Positions 47,826 to 58,102 of a stretch of 64,000 bases of DNA are shown piece by piece (the stretch's first letter is position 1; every line of letters starts with the position of its first letter). The notes under the pieces were generated by a model. That model was not told the origin of the DNA. It did not search any database and saw only the letters and a list, made by a program, of their open reading frames with translations. Source of the DNA: Acidobacteriota bacterium (GTDB lineage: Bacteria; Acidobacteriota; Blastocatellia; RBC074); the NCBI GenBank assembly GCA_016710075.1, contig JADJLO010000001.1:186001-250000 (forward strand). The letters run 5' to 3'. Made by a program: the position numbers and the translations under genes.

Positions 47826-50800
47826 ATGACTAAAAGATCTATGACTGCCAGGAAGCGGGCGAATATGCTGTTCGCAGCTATTCTCATGATGACGCAAGCG
47901 GTGTTACCGGTGATTGGAGCGGGAGGCTCAAGCTATTCACCTGCTCCGGGAGTGTCGGGTGAAGCGAGGTATGACACGATCACAGGGACTCTCGTGGGTC
48001 GTGTGATCGATCCCGGAGGATTGCCGATGCCCGGGGTGCGGATCAAGGTCGTCAACCAGGAGAATGGAAATCAGAGGGCGACTTTGACCAACGCTGAAGG
48101 GCGTTATCAGATTGCGCTGCTTCCGCTGGGCAGGTATACGATCGAGGCTTCAAAGGGCGGTTTCACCATCTCCCAGCCGACGAAAGAGCCGATCAAGATC
48201 CAGTTGAATAAGGTCATAGAGACGGCGCCGGATATCATATTGATACCGGCTCTTACGGGGCCGGCGCCGGCAGTGGCTGTCGCCACTCCGCCTGCCGCTA
48301 CGCCTCCCGCGCCAGCTCAGCCGGCTGCGACGGCGCCGGGCGCTCAGGATGAGATCACCGGAAGGCTGACCAATCAGAGTGATGCCACGAGGCGCGCGAA
48401 TGCCGATGAGCAGCAGGTGGGGTTGCTTCCGCTTGCGGGAATCCGCAGCTTTGATGATCTGGCGATGCTGGCGGCGGGAGTGGCTCCGCCACCACAGGTC
48501 AAAGGGGTCGCCGGTCCCGGAATTGGTTCCGGCATCGGCACGGCAGGTCAGTTTTCGGTCAACGGATTGCGTGCCCGTTCGAACAATTTCACGGTTGACG
48601 GGTCGGACAACAACGACGAGGACGTTGGAGGTCGTCGCCAGGGATTCGTGGCGCTCGTGCCTCAGAGCATAGAGAGCATCAAGGAGATTCAGATAGTTAC
48701 TCACCTCTGGGATGCCGAACAAGGACGCAGCATCGGCTCACAGGTCAATGCGGTCTCGAAGTCGGGAACCAATTTTGTTCACGGCGCGATTTACGATTTC
48801 TTCAATCATGATTCGCTCAATGCGAGGAATTTCTTTGATTATACAACGGGCAATGTTTCGAGTTATCAGCTCAATGCGCTGGCGATAGATCGCTTCAATA
48901 ATGGAGTGCCGGTAAATCCGCGAACACTGCCGGTCGTCATCAGGCCGAACAGCCAGAGCCCGGCAACGCCTTTCTCTCAGCCAAATCCCGTTGAAGGCAA
49001 AGACAGGTTTCAGCGAAACCAGGGGGGCGGCGTCATCGGCTTCCCCATTATCAAGGGAAAGACTTTCTTCTTCGGCTCGTTCGAGAGGCAGGATATCAAG
49101 GCGAATCAGGAGACTCATTTCGCTGTGCCGACCGTTGCCCAGCGAGGATTTCTGAATTTCGGCGCTTCGGGCTTCACCGCGACCGATAGACAGAGCCGCC
49201 AGCAGGCATTCACGCCGACCTTTATCGCCGGCGATTCGATCTTCTCGCTCTTTCCGCTGCCGAACAACCCGATTGGCCCCTACGGTGGAAACACACTGAC
49301 TCAGATTTTGCCGGCTGATGCCAGCGGAACAATCTATTCGTTGAAGGTCGATCACAATTTCAAGCTCTTCGGTCCTGAAGTGGCTCATACTTTTACCGCG
49401 AGATATAACTTTACAAATGACGAAAAGCAGGTTCCGGCGGTAGGCGGGGCCATCTTCTCAGGGGTTATTCCCAAGGTACGGACTCAGAATCTGACGCTCT
49501 TTCTCAACAGCCAGATCTCGCCCATGCTTGCCAATCAGTTTCGCGCGAGTTACGGAAGAACGAGGTTGAGATTCGATGAGATCAGAAATCCCTATCTCAA
49601 GCCGTCGCGGTTCGTTCCCAACGAAAACTTCATGCTCAATGCGCGCAGGTTTATCAATCTGACGACGCCGGAATTTCCGCAGCCGTTTGTCGACTACCGC
49701 CCGAGTAGCGTGGATTTCGACACCGAAAGCAATCTCGGACCGATCGGCCAGTTGATCGTTTCACCCTTCAGTCCGGTGGGACTGGATGCCTATCTGTTTC
49801 CGCAGGCACGGGTGAACAACACGACTCAGATTGCCGACACGGTGACATATTTCAGGACCGAGCATGTCTACAAAATGGGTTTCGACATTCGTCGCACACA
49901 ACTCAACAGCTTTCTCAATCGCAACTACAGGCCGCAGGTCTTCTTTGGCGGATCGCCCGATCTGACCGGATCGATCGCTTCAGCGCCGATTCCAAATATC
50001 AGCAATTTCGGCCCGACTCCGGGATTCTTCAGCGGCAGTGATCTGGCATCTTTCGGAATTCCGACGGGGATCTTCCAGTCGTTGTCGATCGGCACGGCGG
50101 ATTCGACCATTGGGCTGCGGTTATGGCAGCTCAACGTCTGCGTCAATGACAACTGGCGTGCGAGGCGCGGATTGACCTTCGATTACGGTTTGCGATATGA
50201 ACTCAACACTGTTCCACGTGAGGTCAACAGCAGGATCGAGAATACATTCGGTCTCAACAACATTCCGCAGCAGGATCAGTCATTCAGGCTGGCAGCGCCG
50301 TTTTCAGGCGGGGAAATAGTTTTCGACAACCAGAAGCTCGTCAGCTCGTTCAATGCCACTTTGAATGCGCTGCGTACGCAGCTCGACGGCAGGGACGGGA
50401 TCTTCAACCCGGACAGAAACAACTGGGGCGGTCATCTCAGCTTTGCCTGGGATCCTTTCGCGTCCAACTCGAAGCAGGCCGGCAGGACGGTGATTCGCGG
50501 CGGCGGCGGCGTTTATTACGACCTGACGCTGGGCAGCGTGGTTAGCCAGTCTCGCAATGTCTTCCCGAATTTCGTTCCGTTCAATGTCGATGTCAATACA
50601 TTTGCCTACGCCAACAACGCCTTCTTCCAGCCCGGATTGACCGGGATCTTCGCGATATTCAATCCGCGATATGTGCCGTACGACATTATCAGTCAGGGCA
50701 AAACCGACCGTTACTTCCTGCTCAAACCCGGGACGCTCAACTCGATCAACATTCCGAATGGAGCGCTCCCTGCCGTTCTTGGACTGCTTTTCAACCCGGC

Positions 50801-51863
50801 ATCCGCAGGATTGCTGCCGTCGGGTGGAGGCCTGGCGTTTACTCTCCCGGACAAGCAGCTTCGCTCGCCACTGGCATTTCATTACAACCTGCAGATTGAG
50901 CGCGAACTCTTCGAAAACATGCTGGTCAACGTGGCCTATGTCGGCACCAGGGGCATCAAGCTGACGAGATTTCGCACGCCGAACGGCGGCCCCAATTCGA
51001 TTACGCTGCCGATCGATCCGATAGGTCTCACGCCGAATCCGGTTTTCGCCGTTTCGCTGCCGCCACTGAGCGTCGGATCGGAAAGAACCAGCAGGCCGAA
51101 TCCGAACCTTGGCGCCTACACCCTGTTCGATTCGTCAGCGGCTTCAACTTATCATTCACTTCAGACATCGGTCACCAAGCGCTTCTCCGGAGGGTATCAG
51201 TTCACAGGGGCTTATACCTGGTCGCATGCAATTGACGACGTCTCGGATGTTTTCGATGTCGGCGGAGCCTTCTCACTGCCGCAGGACGACAGGAATCTGA
51301 GACTGGAGCGCGGCAGTGCGAACTTTGATATTCGCCACCGGTTCACCGTCAGCGCCGTGGCCAATGTTCCGTTCACCGGCAGGTTCAATAATGTGAAGGG
51401 AGCAAGAGAACTTTTCCTCGGAGGCTGGCAGTATGCCTTCATCAGCTCATTCCAGACCGGTCAGCCCTACACCATCAATACAAGCTTCGACATCAACCTC
51501 GACGGCAACCTGACCGACCGGATCAATACTCTCAATGGCCTTGAGCTGATCGATTCAAAAAGGCAGAAGCTTTCATTGACGACCAATCCCGTCAACCTGC
51601 TCGCGCCTCTCGGAACCAACGGCCGCATCGGGCGCAACACTTTCCGATCCGGCGGAGTCAATCGGACTGACCTGACGCTGATCAAGAACTTCCGCGTCTC
51701 CGAGACCAACTTCCTCGTCTTCAGATTCGAGGCATTCAATCTTTTCAACCGGACTCATTTCGGAACGCCGGTGAGAATTCTTGAAGCACCCGGCTTTGGA
51801 AACTCAGTCGATACCCTCATGAATCCGAGACAGATACAGTTTGCATTGAAATATATCTTTTAA
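47826..51863 (+). CDS. Oar-like TonB-dependent receptor, second copy
   Basis: 1,345 residues from ATG 47826, chosen because GGAG lies about 9 bases upstream; the frame is open from 47796. Signal peptide about 1-33 (MTKRSMTARKRANMLFAAIL). A carboxypeptidase-regulatory-like domain follows (GRVIDPGGLPMPGVRIKVVN ... LLPLGRYTIEASKGGF). Then comes an unusual Pro/Ala linker rich in TPPAPAQPAATAPG, a plug with FSVNGLRARSNNFTVDGSDN, and a barrel ending PRQIQFALKYIF. Several domain edges differ from the 27-31 kb receptor, so it is not a recent duplicate. The C-terminus is nearest to the remnant at 2891-3514 (RQMQFALKLYF). Confidence 0.93.
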   Translation: MTKRSMTARKRANMLFAAILMMTQAVLPVIGAGGSSYSPAPGVSGEARYDTITGTLVGRVIDPGGLPMPGVRIKVVNQENGNQRATLTNAEGRYQIALLPLGRYTIEASKGGFTISQPTKEPIKIQLNKVIETAPDIILIPALTGPAPAVAVATPPAATPPAPAQPAATAPGAQDEITGRLTNQSDATRRANADEQQVGLLPLAGIRSFDDLAMLAAGVAPPPQVKGVAGPGIGSGIGTAGQFSVNGLRARSNNFTVDGSDNNDEDVGGRRQGFVALVPQSIESIKEIQIVTHLWDAEQGRSIGSQVNAVSKSGTNFVHGAIYDFFNHDSLNARNFFDYTTGNVSSYQLNALAIDRFNNGVPVNPRTLPVVIRPNSQSPATPFSQPNPVEGKDRFQRNQGGGVIGFPIIKGKTFFFGSFERQDIKANQETHFAVPTVAQRGFLNFGASGFTATDRQSRQQAFTPTFIAGDSIFSLFPLPNNPIGPYGGNTLTQILPADASGTIYSLKVDHNFKLFGPEVAHTFTARYNFTNDEKQVPAVGGAIFSGVIPKVRTQNLTLFLNSQISPMLANQFRASYGRTRLRFDEIRNPYLKPSRFVPNENFMLNARRFINLTTPEFPQPFVDYRPSSVDFDTESNLGPIGQLIVSPFSPVGLDAYLFPQARVNNTTQIADTVTYFRTEHVYKMGFDIRRTQLNSFLNRNYRPQVFFGGSPDLTGSIASAPIPNISNFGPTPGFFSGSDLASFGIPTGIFQSLSIGTADSTIGLRLWQLNVCVNDNWRARRGLTFDYGLRYELNTVPREVNSRIENTFGLNNIPQQDQSFRLAAPFSGGEIVFDNQKLVSSFNATLNALRTQLDGRDGIFNPDRNNWGGHLSFAWDPFASNSKQAGRTVIRGGGGVYYDLTLGSVVSQSRNVFPNFVPFNVDVNTFAYANNAFFQPGLTGIFAIFNPRYVPYDIISQGKTDRYFLLKPGTLNSINIPNGALPAVLGLLFNPASAGLLPSGGGLAFTLPDKQLRSPLAFHYNLQIERELFENMLVNVAYVGTRGIKLTRFRTPNGGPNSITLPIDPIGLTPNPVFAVSLPPLSVGSERTSRPNPNLGAYTLFDSSAASTYHSLQTSVTKRFSGGYQFTGAYTWSHAIDDVSDVFDVGGAFSLPQDDRNLRLERGSANFDIRHRFTVSAVANVPFTGRFNNVKGARELFLGGWQYAFISSFQTGQPYTINTSFDINLDGNLTDRINTLNGLELIDSKRQKLSLTTNPVNLLAPLGTNGRIGRNTFRSGGVNRTDLTLIKNFRVSETNFLVFRFEAFNLFNRTHFGTPVRILEAPGFGNSVDTLMNPRQIQFALKYIF

Positions 51864-51898
51864 TCCGCGACAATTACCTCTTTCGTTTATTCAGGCAA

Positions 51899-51936
51899 AT
51901 TCATCCATGCTTTCCTTGTCGAGAGCATGGATGAAT
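51899..51936 (+). terminator. Hairpin terminator after the second receptor
   Basis: A perfect 13-bp stem (ATTCATCCATGCT with AGCATGGATGAAT) with a 12-base loop, 35 bases after the receptor stop. A T run (TTTTTTTTT) follows about 20 bases later, before the enolase ribosome site. Confidence 0.7.
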
Positions 51937-51989
51937 ATTAATCTCTTTGATCATTTTTTTTTGGAATATACAAAAGGAGCTGTATTCAT

Positions 51990-53321
51990 ATGAGTTTTAT
52001 CGAGCACATAAAGGCGAGGGAGATACTTGATTCACGCGGCAATCCGACGGTTGAAGCCGAGGTCCTGCTCGACAGCGGGGCAGTAGGCCGGGCAGCCGTG
52101 CCCTCTGGAGCTTCAACGGGTGAAAACGAAGCGGTTGAACTCAGAGACGGCGACAAGTTTCGCTATCTGGGAAAGGGTGTCCTTCACGCCGTCGAGAACG
52201 TCAACAAGACGATTGCAAATGCAGTTGTCGGTCTGGATGCTTTCGATCAGGCGACGATTGATCAGACGATGATCGATCTCGATGATACGCCGAATAAATC
52301 CAAGCTCGGCGCAAACGCGATTCTTTCCGTTTCACTGGCGACGGCGCGTGCTGCTGCAGCAGAGCTTGAAATACCGCTCTATCGCTACCTCGGTGGAACC
52401 AATGCCCGCACGCTGCCCGTTCCCTTGATGAACATCATCAACGGTGGCGCTCACGCCGACAACAACGTGGATTTTCAGGAATTCATGATCGCGCCTGCAG
52501 GCGCGCCGTCATTTTCAGAGGCGCTGCGCTGGGGCGCTGAAGTGTTTCATACTCTCAAGGGAGTGCTCAAGAAACGTGGCTATTCGACAGCCGTAGGCGA
52601 TGAAGGCGGGTTTGCTCCCAGCCTGAAATCGAACGAAGAAGCGATTGAAGTCATCCTCGAAGCGATTACCGCCGCCGGTTACACGCCGGGTGAGCAGATC
52701 GCCATCGCTCTCGATCCGGCCAGCTCCGAGTTTTTCGATGACGGCAGCTATGTTTTCAAGAAATCCGATGGCCGCAGGCTTTCGTCTGAAGAGATGGTCA
52801 AATACTGGGTCAACTGGGCCAAGCAGTATCCGATCATCTCCATCGAAGACGGCCTTGACCAGAACGACTGGACAGGCTGGGCTGCAATAACCGAAGAGAT
52901 TGGAGATACCATCCAGCTCGTCGGCGACGACCTCTTTGTGACAAATACCCTCTACCTGGAGCGGGGCATCGAAGAGATTGTTGCCAACTCGATTCTGATC
53001 AAGGTCAATCAGATCGGAACTCTCACTGAAACTCTTGACACAATCGAACTCGCCCGCACCAATAACTACACGGCGATCATTTCTCACCGATCGGGGGAGA
53101 CTGAAGATTCGTTCATCGCCGACCTCGCGGTCGCGACAAATGCCGGACAGATCAAGACCGGTTCGGCTTCACGCACCGATCGCATCGTCAAGTATAACCA
53201 ACTGCTTAGAATCGAAGAAGAACTCGAAGGCGCCGCACGCTACGGCGGCTTCTCCTCGTTCTACCAGCTTGAACTTGGTTCATTGAATTTTCCGGTCAAG
53301 GTGAAGACCGCAAAAAAATAA
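51990..53321 (+). CDS. eno: Enolase
   Basis: 443 residues. Converts 2-phosphoglycerate to phosphoenolpyruvate in glycolysis with Mg2+. Motifs: AREILDSRGNPTVEAEVLLD, PSGASTGENEAVELRDGD, KLGANAILSVSLA, NIINGGAHADNNVDFQEFMI, VGDEGGFAPSL, IEDGLDQNDW, and ISHRSGETEDSFIADLAV, which contain the catalytic Glu/Lys region and metal ligands. The start at 51990 has AAAGGAG 9 bases upstream. Length is near the usual 430. Ends KTAKK just before a long palindrome. Confidence 0.97.
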   Translation: MSFIEHIKAREILDSRGNPTVEAEVLLDSGAVGRAAVPSGASTGENEAVELRDGDKFRYLGKGVLHAVENVNKTIANAVVGLDAFDQATIDQTMIDLDDTPNKSKLGANAILSVSLATARAAAAELEIPLYRYLGGTNARTLPVPLMNIINGGAHADNNVDFQEFMIAPAGAPSFSEALRWGAEVFHTLKGVLKKRGYSTAVGDEGGFAPSLKSNEEAIEVILEAITAAGYTPGEQIAIALDPASSEFFDDGSYVFKKSDGRRLSSEEMVKYWVNWAKQYPIISIEDGLDQNDWTGWAAITEEIGDTIQLVGDDLFVTNTLYLERGIEEIVANSILIKVNQIGTLTETLDTIELARTNNYTAIISHRSGETEDSFIADLAVATNAGQIKTGSASRTDRIVKYNQLLRIEEELEGAARYGGFSSFYQLELGSLNFPVKVKTAKK

Positions 53322-53334
53322 CGGGTCTCAAGGC

Positions 53335-53512
53335 AGATTACGAAAGGCGGATAACGAAACAGACGAAATAAACGAAACAAACGGAAAAATTTCAGACTGT
53401 CATTGGGCGAGAGCCTTGAAATTATCGAACCACCAGGTAAGCCTCGCTTCATCACCCTTAAATTTTTCCGTTTGTTTCGTTTATTTCGTCTGTTTCGTCA
53501 TCCGCCTTTCGT
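53335..53512. repeat. GATTACGAAA-type palindrome, 53-bp arms
   Basis: Arm 53340-53392 and arm 53460-53512 are complementary over 53 bases with one mismatch, the longest stem of this family in the window. The units CGAAACAGACGAAATAAACG and CGTTTATTTCGTCTGTTTCG are visible. The loop (about 67 bases) is unrelated to the loops of other copies. It lies between the convergent enolase and ATP-grasp-like genes and ends at the latter's stop codon. Confidence 0.9.
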
Positions 53513-54861
53513 CATTCTTCGATGATGAACATCGGTGTTGCGGAACCTCCGCCGGCCGAGACATTGAGCAGCGCCGAGGAAGATAGTCTGACTCCGGCGC
53601 CTTCGATTTCCTCTCCATTCCATGTGTAAGGATCGAAATCCACGTACTTCTCACTGAATTCAATTGTTTTATTGGTCATGGTGGGGAAGAGTTGCCGGGT
53701 TACTTCGACCCGTTCCTGAACGATGTATGAGGCCCCGAGAGCGTCCTTGATGGCCTGTTGCCAGTCGCTCTCGGAACATTCCCATCCAAGTTTCACGCCG
53801 CGTCCGCCGTAATCGTTGTTGGGTTTCAAAACCAGATTTTCGCGGTGGCTTGTAGTGAAGTCGATCAGATCGACTCGGCGCCCGTGATAGTTTGTGAATC
53901 CCTCGCTAAGCTTTCTGGACCAGGGGATGTGCAGGGCGATAGACGCCTGTTCTTCTTTATTGAAGAGATGATGGTTATCCGGGTCGCTGAGCAGAGCGAA
54001 GAGGGATTTTTTGAACAGCAGTTGCACGCGGAACGAATTGACCGTACAGACGGCTTTATCGCGTGTGGCGAGAATCAGCGGGTGATTCAACTCGCACCGG
54101 TCGAGCAGTTCAGTCGTCAGCACCCGCTTGTATACCAGATTGATTTTGAAATTCCCCGATCGCAGCCATCCGCCTCGATACTCCAGCGAATCAGGATCGG
54201 TGATGATTGTCGGATAACCCATCGATTCAAAATATGCCCGGCAGATTTCAAACTCCGGACGTGTCTGAACCTCTTTCCAGTCGACGATGGCAATATGCGG
54301 TTTTTCGCGAAGATTCCAGTGTCCCCATTGCTGATAGCAGTCAAGCAGAGTATTGAGGAGTCGAGGTCTGATTGGAATTCGTCTGAGAGGATAGTGCCGG
54401 GAAAATTCGCCGAGGATCTCCATCTGGAGGAATGTCTCGCTCAGAACGTCTCCAAAGAGCAGACCGCCGGGACTGTCGGCATTGTATTCGACATAACTGA
54501 AGCCGCCCTCCGAGTTCAGAAACGCATCGAGTCTTCCGCTTGCATCGGGGGCCCTGAAACCCGGATCGATGCTGATGATCTCCTCTTCCTTCATTGAGAG
54601 ATCAAGAAGGCTGCGCAGCCTTGTCTCGGTGACCAGCGCCCGTGTCAGCTTTTCTATTGCCGAGAGAATCAATCCAGAATCCCGCCTGATGATTTCGTAT
54701 TGACCCGAACTCACAAACAGCGGTCGCAAAACCGTGCAAAGAGGCCTGTTGCCGAAATAGAGATTGTGTCTGCTCGTGGATTCGATGAGCTTTTCAACGG
54801 CATTCTGCGCCATCGGCCCATTCATCATGGAATTATAAAGTTTTATGGCATCTGAGATCAT
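53512..54861 (-). CDS. ATP-grasp-like (circularly permuted type) protein
   Basis: 449 residues without signal. The sequence EGGFSYVEYNADSPGGLLFG, RENLVLKPNNDYGGRGVKLG, and the closing EGAGVRLSSSALLNVSAGGG resemble circularly permuted ATP-grasp proteins, related to glutathionylspermidine synthase-like ligases. These use ATP to join a carboxylate to an amine. No neighbour suggests a substrate. The gene is convergent with eno and divergent from the amidohydrolase gene. The fold is more certain than the reaction. Confidence 0.7.
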   Translation of the reverse strand: MISDAIKLYNSMMNGPMAQNAVEKLIESTSRHNLYFGNRPLCTVLRPLFVSSGQYEIIRRDSGLILSAIEKLTRALVTETRLRSLLDLSMKEEEIISIDPGFRAPDASGRLDAFLNSEGGFSYVEYNADSPGGLLFGDVLSETFLQMEILGEFSRHYPLRRIPIRPRLLNTLLDCYQQWGHWNLREKPHIAIVDWKEVQTRPEFEICRAYFESMGYPTIITDPDSLEYRGGWLRSGNFKINLVYKRVLTTELLDRCELNHPLILATRDKAVCTVNSFRVQLLFKKSLFALLSDPDNHHLFNKEEQASIALHIPWSRKLSEGFTNYHGRRVDLIDFTTSHRENLVLKPNNDYGGRGVKLGWECSESDWQQAIKDALGASYIVQERVEVTRQLFPTMTNKTIEFSEKYVDFDPYTWNGEEIEGAGVRLSSSALLNVSAGGGSATPMFIIEE

Positions 54862-55077
54862 TTTGAAATATTTCCGCCCGTTTCGCCAATTTGATTTGAT
54901 GTCTGGTTATCTTGCTTATCAGGCCGGTGAAGCTTGGTAAAGCCACTCACCTGTCTTATATTAACACTGTCTCCACTTAAAACTGTTTCAGGATTTACCT
55001 CGGCATCGAAAAGTTTTTTCATGCCCGTCAGGTGTTTCCTTTCCTGCTCGACACAGAATATTAATATTGAAGAAACT

Positions 55078-56784
55078 ATGAAGATAAGAGTCTTGCTCTC
55101 CGTTCTGATTGCGTTATCAATTTATCAATCGACAGGCAGATCTGCGGTACCCGATGAAAAGCTGGATATCGCACTGATCAACGGAAGAATCTGGGCCGGC
55201 ATCGATGCGTATTCATTTGCAGAGGCCGTAGGTATCTCCGGCAACCGCATCCTTGTGGTCGGGAGCAATGCAGACGTCCGGAAGCAGGCGGATGCGAATA
55301 CGAAAGTGATCGATCTCGCTGGGCGATTGGTCATTCCCGGCTTCAATGATGCCCACATCCATTTTCTCGGGGGGGCAACCAGATTGACAGAAGTCGATTT
55401 GACCGATTCAAAGTCCGTGGCGGAGATGATTACTCGCGTTGCCGATTTTGCAAAGAAAAATCCTGAGGCTAAATGGATCACCGGCGGCGGCTGGGAGTAC
55501 ACCAAATTCCCTGGCGGACTGCCTACGAAAGCCTATCTCGACGCCATTATCAAGGACCGGCCGGTTTACCTCAGCGCCTACGACGGGCACAGTGGATGGG
55601 CCAATTCAGTGGCTCTCAAAATGGCCGGCATCACCGGCGAAACGAAATATGAAGGATTCGGTGAGATAGTCAAAGATCCCTCGGGTGAGCCTACAGGGGC
55701 ATTCAAGGAAGGGGCGCAATCGCTGGTCAGAGGGCTGATTCCGACACTCACCCGTGAAGCCCGGCTCAATGCGCTGCGCCAGGGCATCAAGCTGGCCGCG
55801 AGCCTTGGCATCACCAGCATTCAAAATGCCAGCGGTTCGGCTGATGAATTTTCCCTCTATGAAGAACTGCTCAGCCGCGGCGAACTGACAATGAGAGTCT
55901 CGATGGCTTTTTCAGTCGGGCATAAGACGAAACAGGAAGAACTCGATCGTTTTGTTGCGCTCAAGGAAAAATATGCAGGCAATCGGATGCTGCGAGCCGG
56001 ATCGATCAAGTTCATGCTCGACGGCGTCATCGAATCACACACTGCGGCAATGATCGAGCGGTATTCGGATCTGCCGGAGAATAATGGCTCCCCGATGGGG
56101 GAACTCGCCATGCCATCGGAGGTATATCGCGATCTGGTGGCGCGCGTTGACAAACTCGGCTTTCAGATCTATACCCACGCCATCGGCGACAGGGCGGTCA
56201 GAGAGGCTCTAGACGCCTACGAAAACGCCATGAATTCCAGCAAGCGCTACAACGCCCGACATCGCATCGAGCATATTGAGACCGTCGCCCAGGCTGATCT
56301 TCCGCGATTCGCCCGGCTCGGCGTGCTGGCTTCGATGGAACCGATTCACGCCGATCCAGGCACAATCGATGTCTGGGCAAAAGCCGTCGGACCGGAAAGA
56401 CTGCCGCGCTCTTTTGCCTGGTCTTCTCTGATGAAAAACAACGCTTTTCTGGTTTACAGCAGCGACTGGCCTGCGGCCATCAGCATTGATCCGATTCGCG
56501 GCATTCATAATGCCGTCAACCGCAGAACCGTAGACGGGCAGCCTCCCGGCGGGTGGATCCCCGAGCAGCGAATCAGCCCCGGCGAGGCGCTCAAAGCCTA
56601 CACCCAGGGCGGAGCCTATTCCTCTTTCGAAGAGGCCGTCAAGGGCAGGATTACTCCGGGCATGCTGGCCGATATCGTCGTGCTCTCACAGGATATTTTT
56701 AAAATCGATCCGATGAAAATTCATCAGACCAGGGTCCTGCTCAATCTCTTCGACGGAAAGATCGTTTATCGAAAGGACCTGTGA
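55078..56784 (+). CDS. Amidohydrolase family protein (YtcJ-like), exported
   Basis: 568 residues from ATG 55078, chosen because a signal peptide starts there (MKIRVLLSVLIALSIYQ, ending TGRSA); an in-frame start at 54934 would bury it. Features of metal-dependent amidohydrolases: INGRIWAGIDAYSFAEAVGI, VIPGFNDAHIHFLGGATRL (HxH), IYTHAIGDRAVREAL, HRIEHIETVAQAD, VYSSDWPAAIS (Asp) and GMLADIVVLSQDIF. YtcJ-type members act on amides or other nitrogen compounds, usually unknown. Probably exported, in line with the other scavenging enzymes in the window. Confidence 0.9.
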   Translation: MKIRVLLSVLIALSIYQSTGRSAVPDEKLDIALINGRIWAGIDAYSFAEAVGISGNRILVVGSNADVRKQADANTKVIDLAGRLVIPGFNDAHIHFLGGATRLTEVDLTDSKSVAEMITRVADFAKKNPEAKWITGGGWEYTKFPGGLPTKAYLDAIIKDRPVYLSAYDGHSGWANSVALKMAGITGETKYEGFGEIVKDPSGEPTGAFKEGAQSLVRGLIPTLTREARLNALRQGIKLAASLGITSIQNASGSADEFSLYEELLSRGELTMRVSMAFSVGHKTKQEELDRFVALKEKYAGNRMLRAGSIKFMLDGVIESHTAAMIERYSDLPENNGSPMGELAMPSEVYRDLVARVDKLGFQIYTHAIGDRAVREALDAYENAMNSSKRYNARHRIEHIETVAQADLPRFARLGVLASMEPIHADPGTIDVWAKAVGPERLPRSFAWSSLMKNNAFLVYSSDWPAAISIDPIRGIHNAVNRRTVDGQPPGGWIPEQRISPGEALKAYTQGGAYSSFEEAVKGRITPGMLADIVVLSQDIFKIDPMKIHQTRVLLNLFDGKIVYRKDL

Positions 56785-57081
56785 GCTGATGCGGGAGGAA
56801 GTTTAATTTTTGAACTTTGAACATCTTTCATCTCCAGATTTTTCGGATAAATCTTCATTGACACTCATCAAGCTGCTGATATATAAATTCCCCGGTTTAC
56901 TAATCCTTTCATTCTCTTACTTTTGAGCATTATTTAAGTATTATCTGATAGCGCTTTGATCGCACTCTTTTCGAGATTCCTATCAAGGCAGGTGCATGGT
57001 GATTGCCATTGATGAAATACTTTCAGCCCTTCAAAACAATCCAGTTCAAGAGTCAGGTCTAACCTACATTCAGGAGTCAAA

Positions 57082-57981
57082 ATGAAACAAAACTCAAATG
57101 ATCCGAATTTCCCTCCGTTTCCGCCGCCATTTTTCATGCCGTTTTATTACGCGTCATTATCGTCGCTGCTGGTCTTCTATCGAGTGGACGCAAAGATACT
57201 GGAGCCATATCTGAAAGGTACTGGGCTCAAGCCGGCGATCTTTGGCGATCAGGGGGCCGTGACGCTTGAATTGCAGAATTACACCGGTCATTCCGGGCAG
57301 ATACTCGAAACTTGCAACGAGATCGAGTTTGACATCCTTGCGTACCCGGTATCGAGAGAGCCAAACATTCCGGAGATGTCGCTCAAGGAATTCGTGACGG
57401 CCGGCGATCAGACCAAGAACATCGGTGCTTTCCGCGTCTATGTGCCATGCGACAATCCATTTGCGATCAAGGCGGGCAAGGAGATTTTCGGCGAGCCGAA
57501 ATTCCAGACAACCTTTGGATTCAATGTCCCGTCCCTGAATAATCCGGGTGTGACCACCTGGACTTACAGTTGTTTCGATCCCTCTTACACGCAACCTGAA
57601 GCCGGCAGCAAAAAGAAGCCAGCACCGCAGGATGTCATATACAAACTCGAAGCCGATTTGAATTCGATGCATGCCGTGCCGAGCAATGCCTCGCCAATAA
57701 CCCTCTACAGCATGCTGCCCGGCGGCGAACTGGTTGGAGACAAGGGAAACAGCGGAAGGCTGATCGGCTCCAGATGGGAGATCCACGGGTTGTTCGATGC
57801 CTACTTCCCGAACAAGAAGACCCAGCGCGACGTCAATCTGACCATCGGTAAGAGCAGCCATCCGATGCGAAAGGATATGGAGAAGATACTCGGTAAATCG
57901 CCGCACGCTGCCGCTGTGCGTGTTTATCAGTCCGTGCCGGCAGCCGCTGAAAACAGGGCTTTTTACATCGACATTGAGTAG
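57082..57981 (+). CDS. Acetoacetate decarboxylase-family protein
   Basis: 299 residues, without signal. The fold is indicated by PFFMPFYYASLSSLLVFYRV, FDILAYPV, and the AIKAGKEIFGEPKFQTTF segment that corresponds to the usual GxPK region with the Schiff-base lysine. NGRLIGSRWEI-type beta strands follow. Classical members decarboxylate acetoacetate; many relatives act as aldolase/dehydratases or have no known reaction. It is the first gene of a plus-strand set with a dehydrogenase small subunit, a GMC flavoprotein and a VioB-like protein. Whether it processes their product is an inference. Confidence 0.78.
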   Translation: MKQNSNDPNFPPFPPPFFMPFYYASLSSLLVFYRVDAKILEPYLKGTGLKPAIFGDQGAVTLELQNYTGHSGQILETCNEIEFDILAYPVSREPNIPEMSLKEFVTAGDQTKNIGAFRVYVPCDNPFAIKAGKEIFGEPKFQTTFGFNVPSLNNPGVTTWTYSCFDPSYTQPEAGSKKKPAPQDVIYKLEADLNSMHAVPSNASPITLYSMLPGGELVGDKGNSGRLIGSRWEIHGLFDAYFPNKKTQRDVNLTIGKSSHPMRKDMEKILGKSPHAAAVRVYQSVPAAAENRAFYIDIE

Positions 57982-58102
57982 ATTCCAACTTCTCGATTCA
58001 GAACCGTCACAGGATTACACGGTTTTCTGAATTCCCGATTGAGGACTTCAAGTGGGGCGATTACACGGCCATGCCTGACCATATCAGTTGAACGAGGCGA
58101 TT

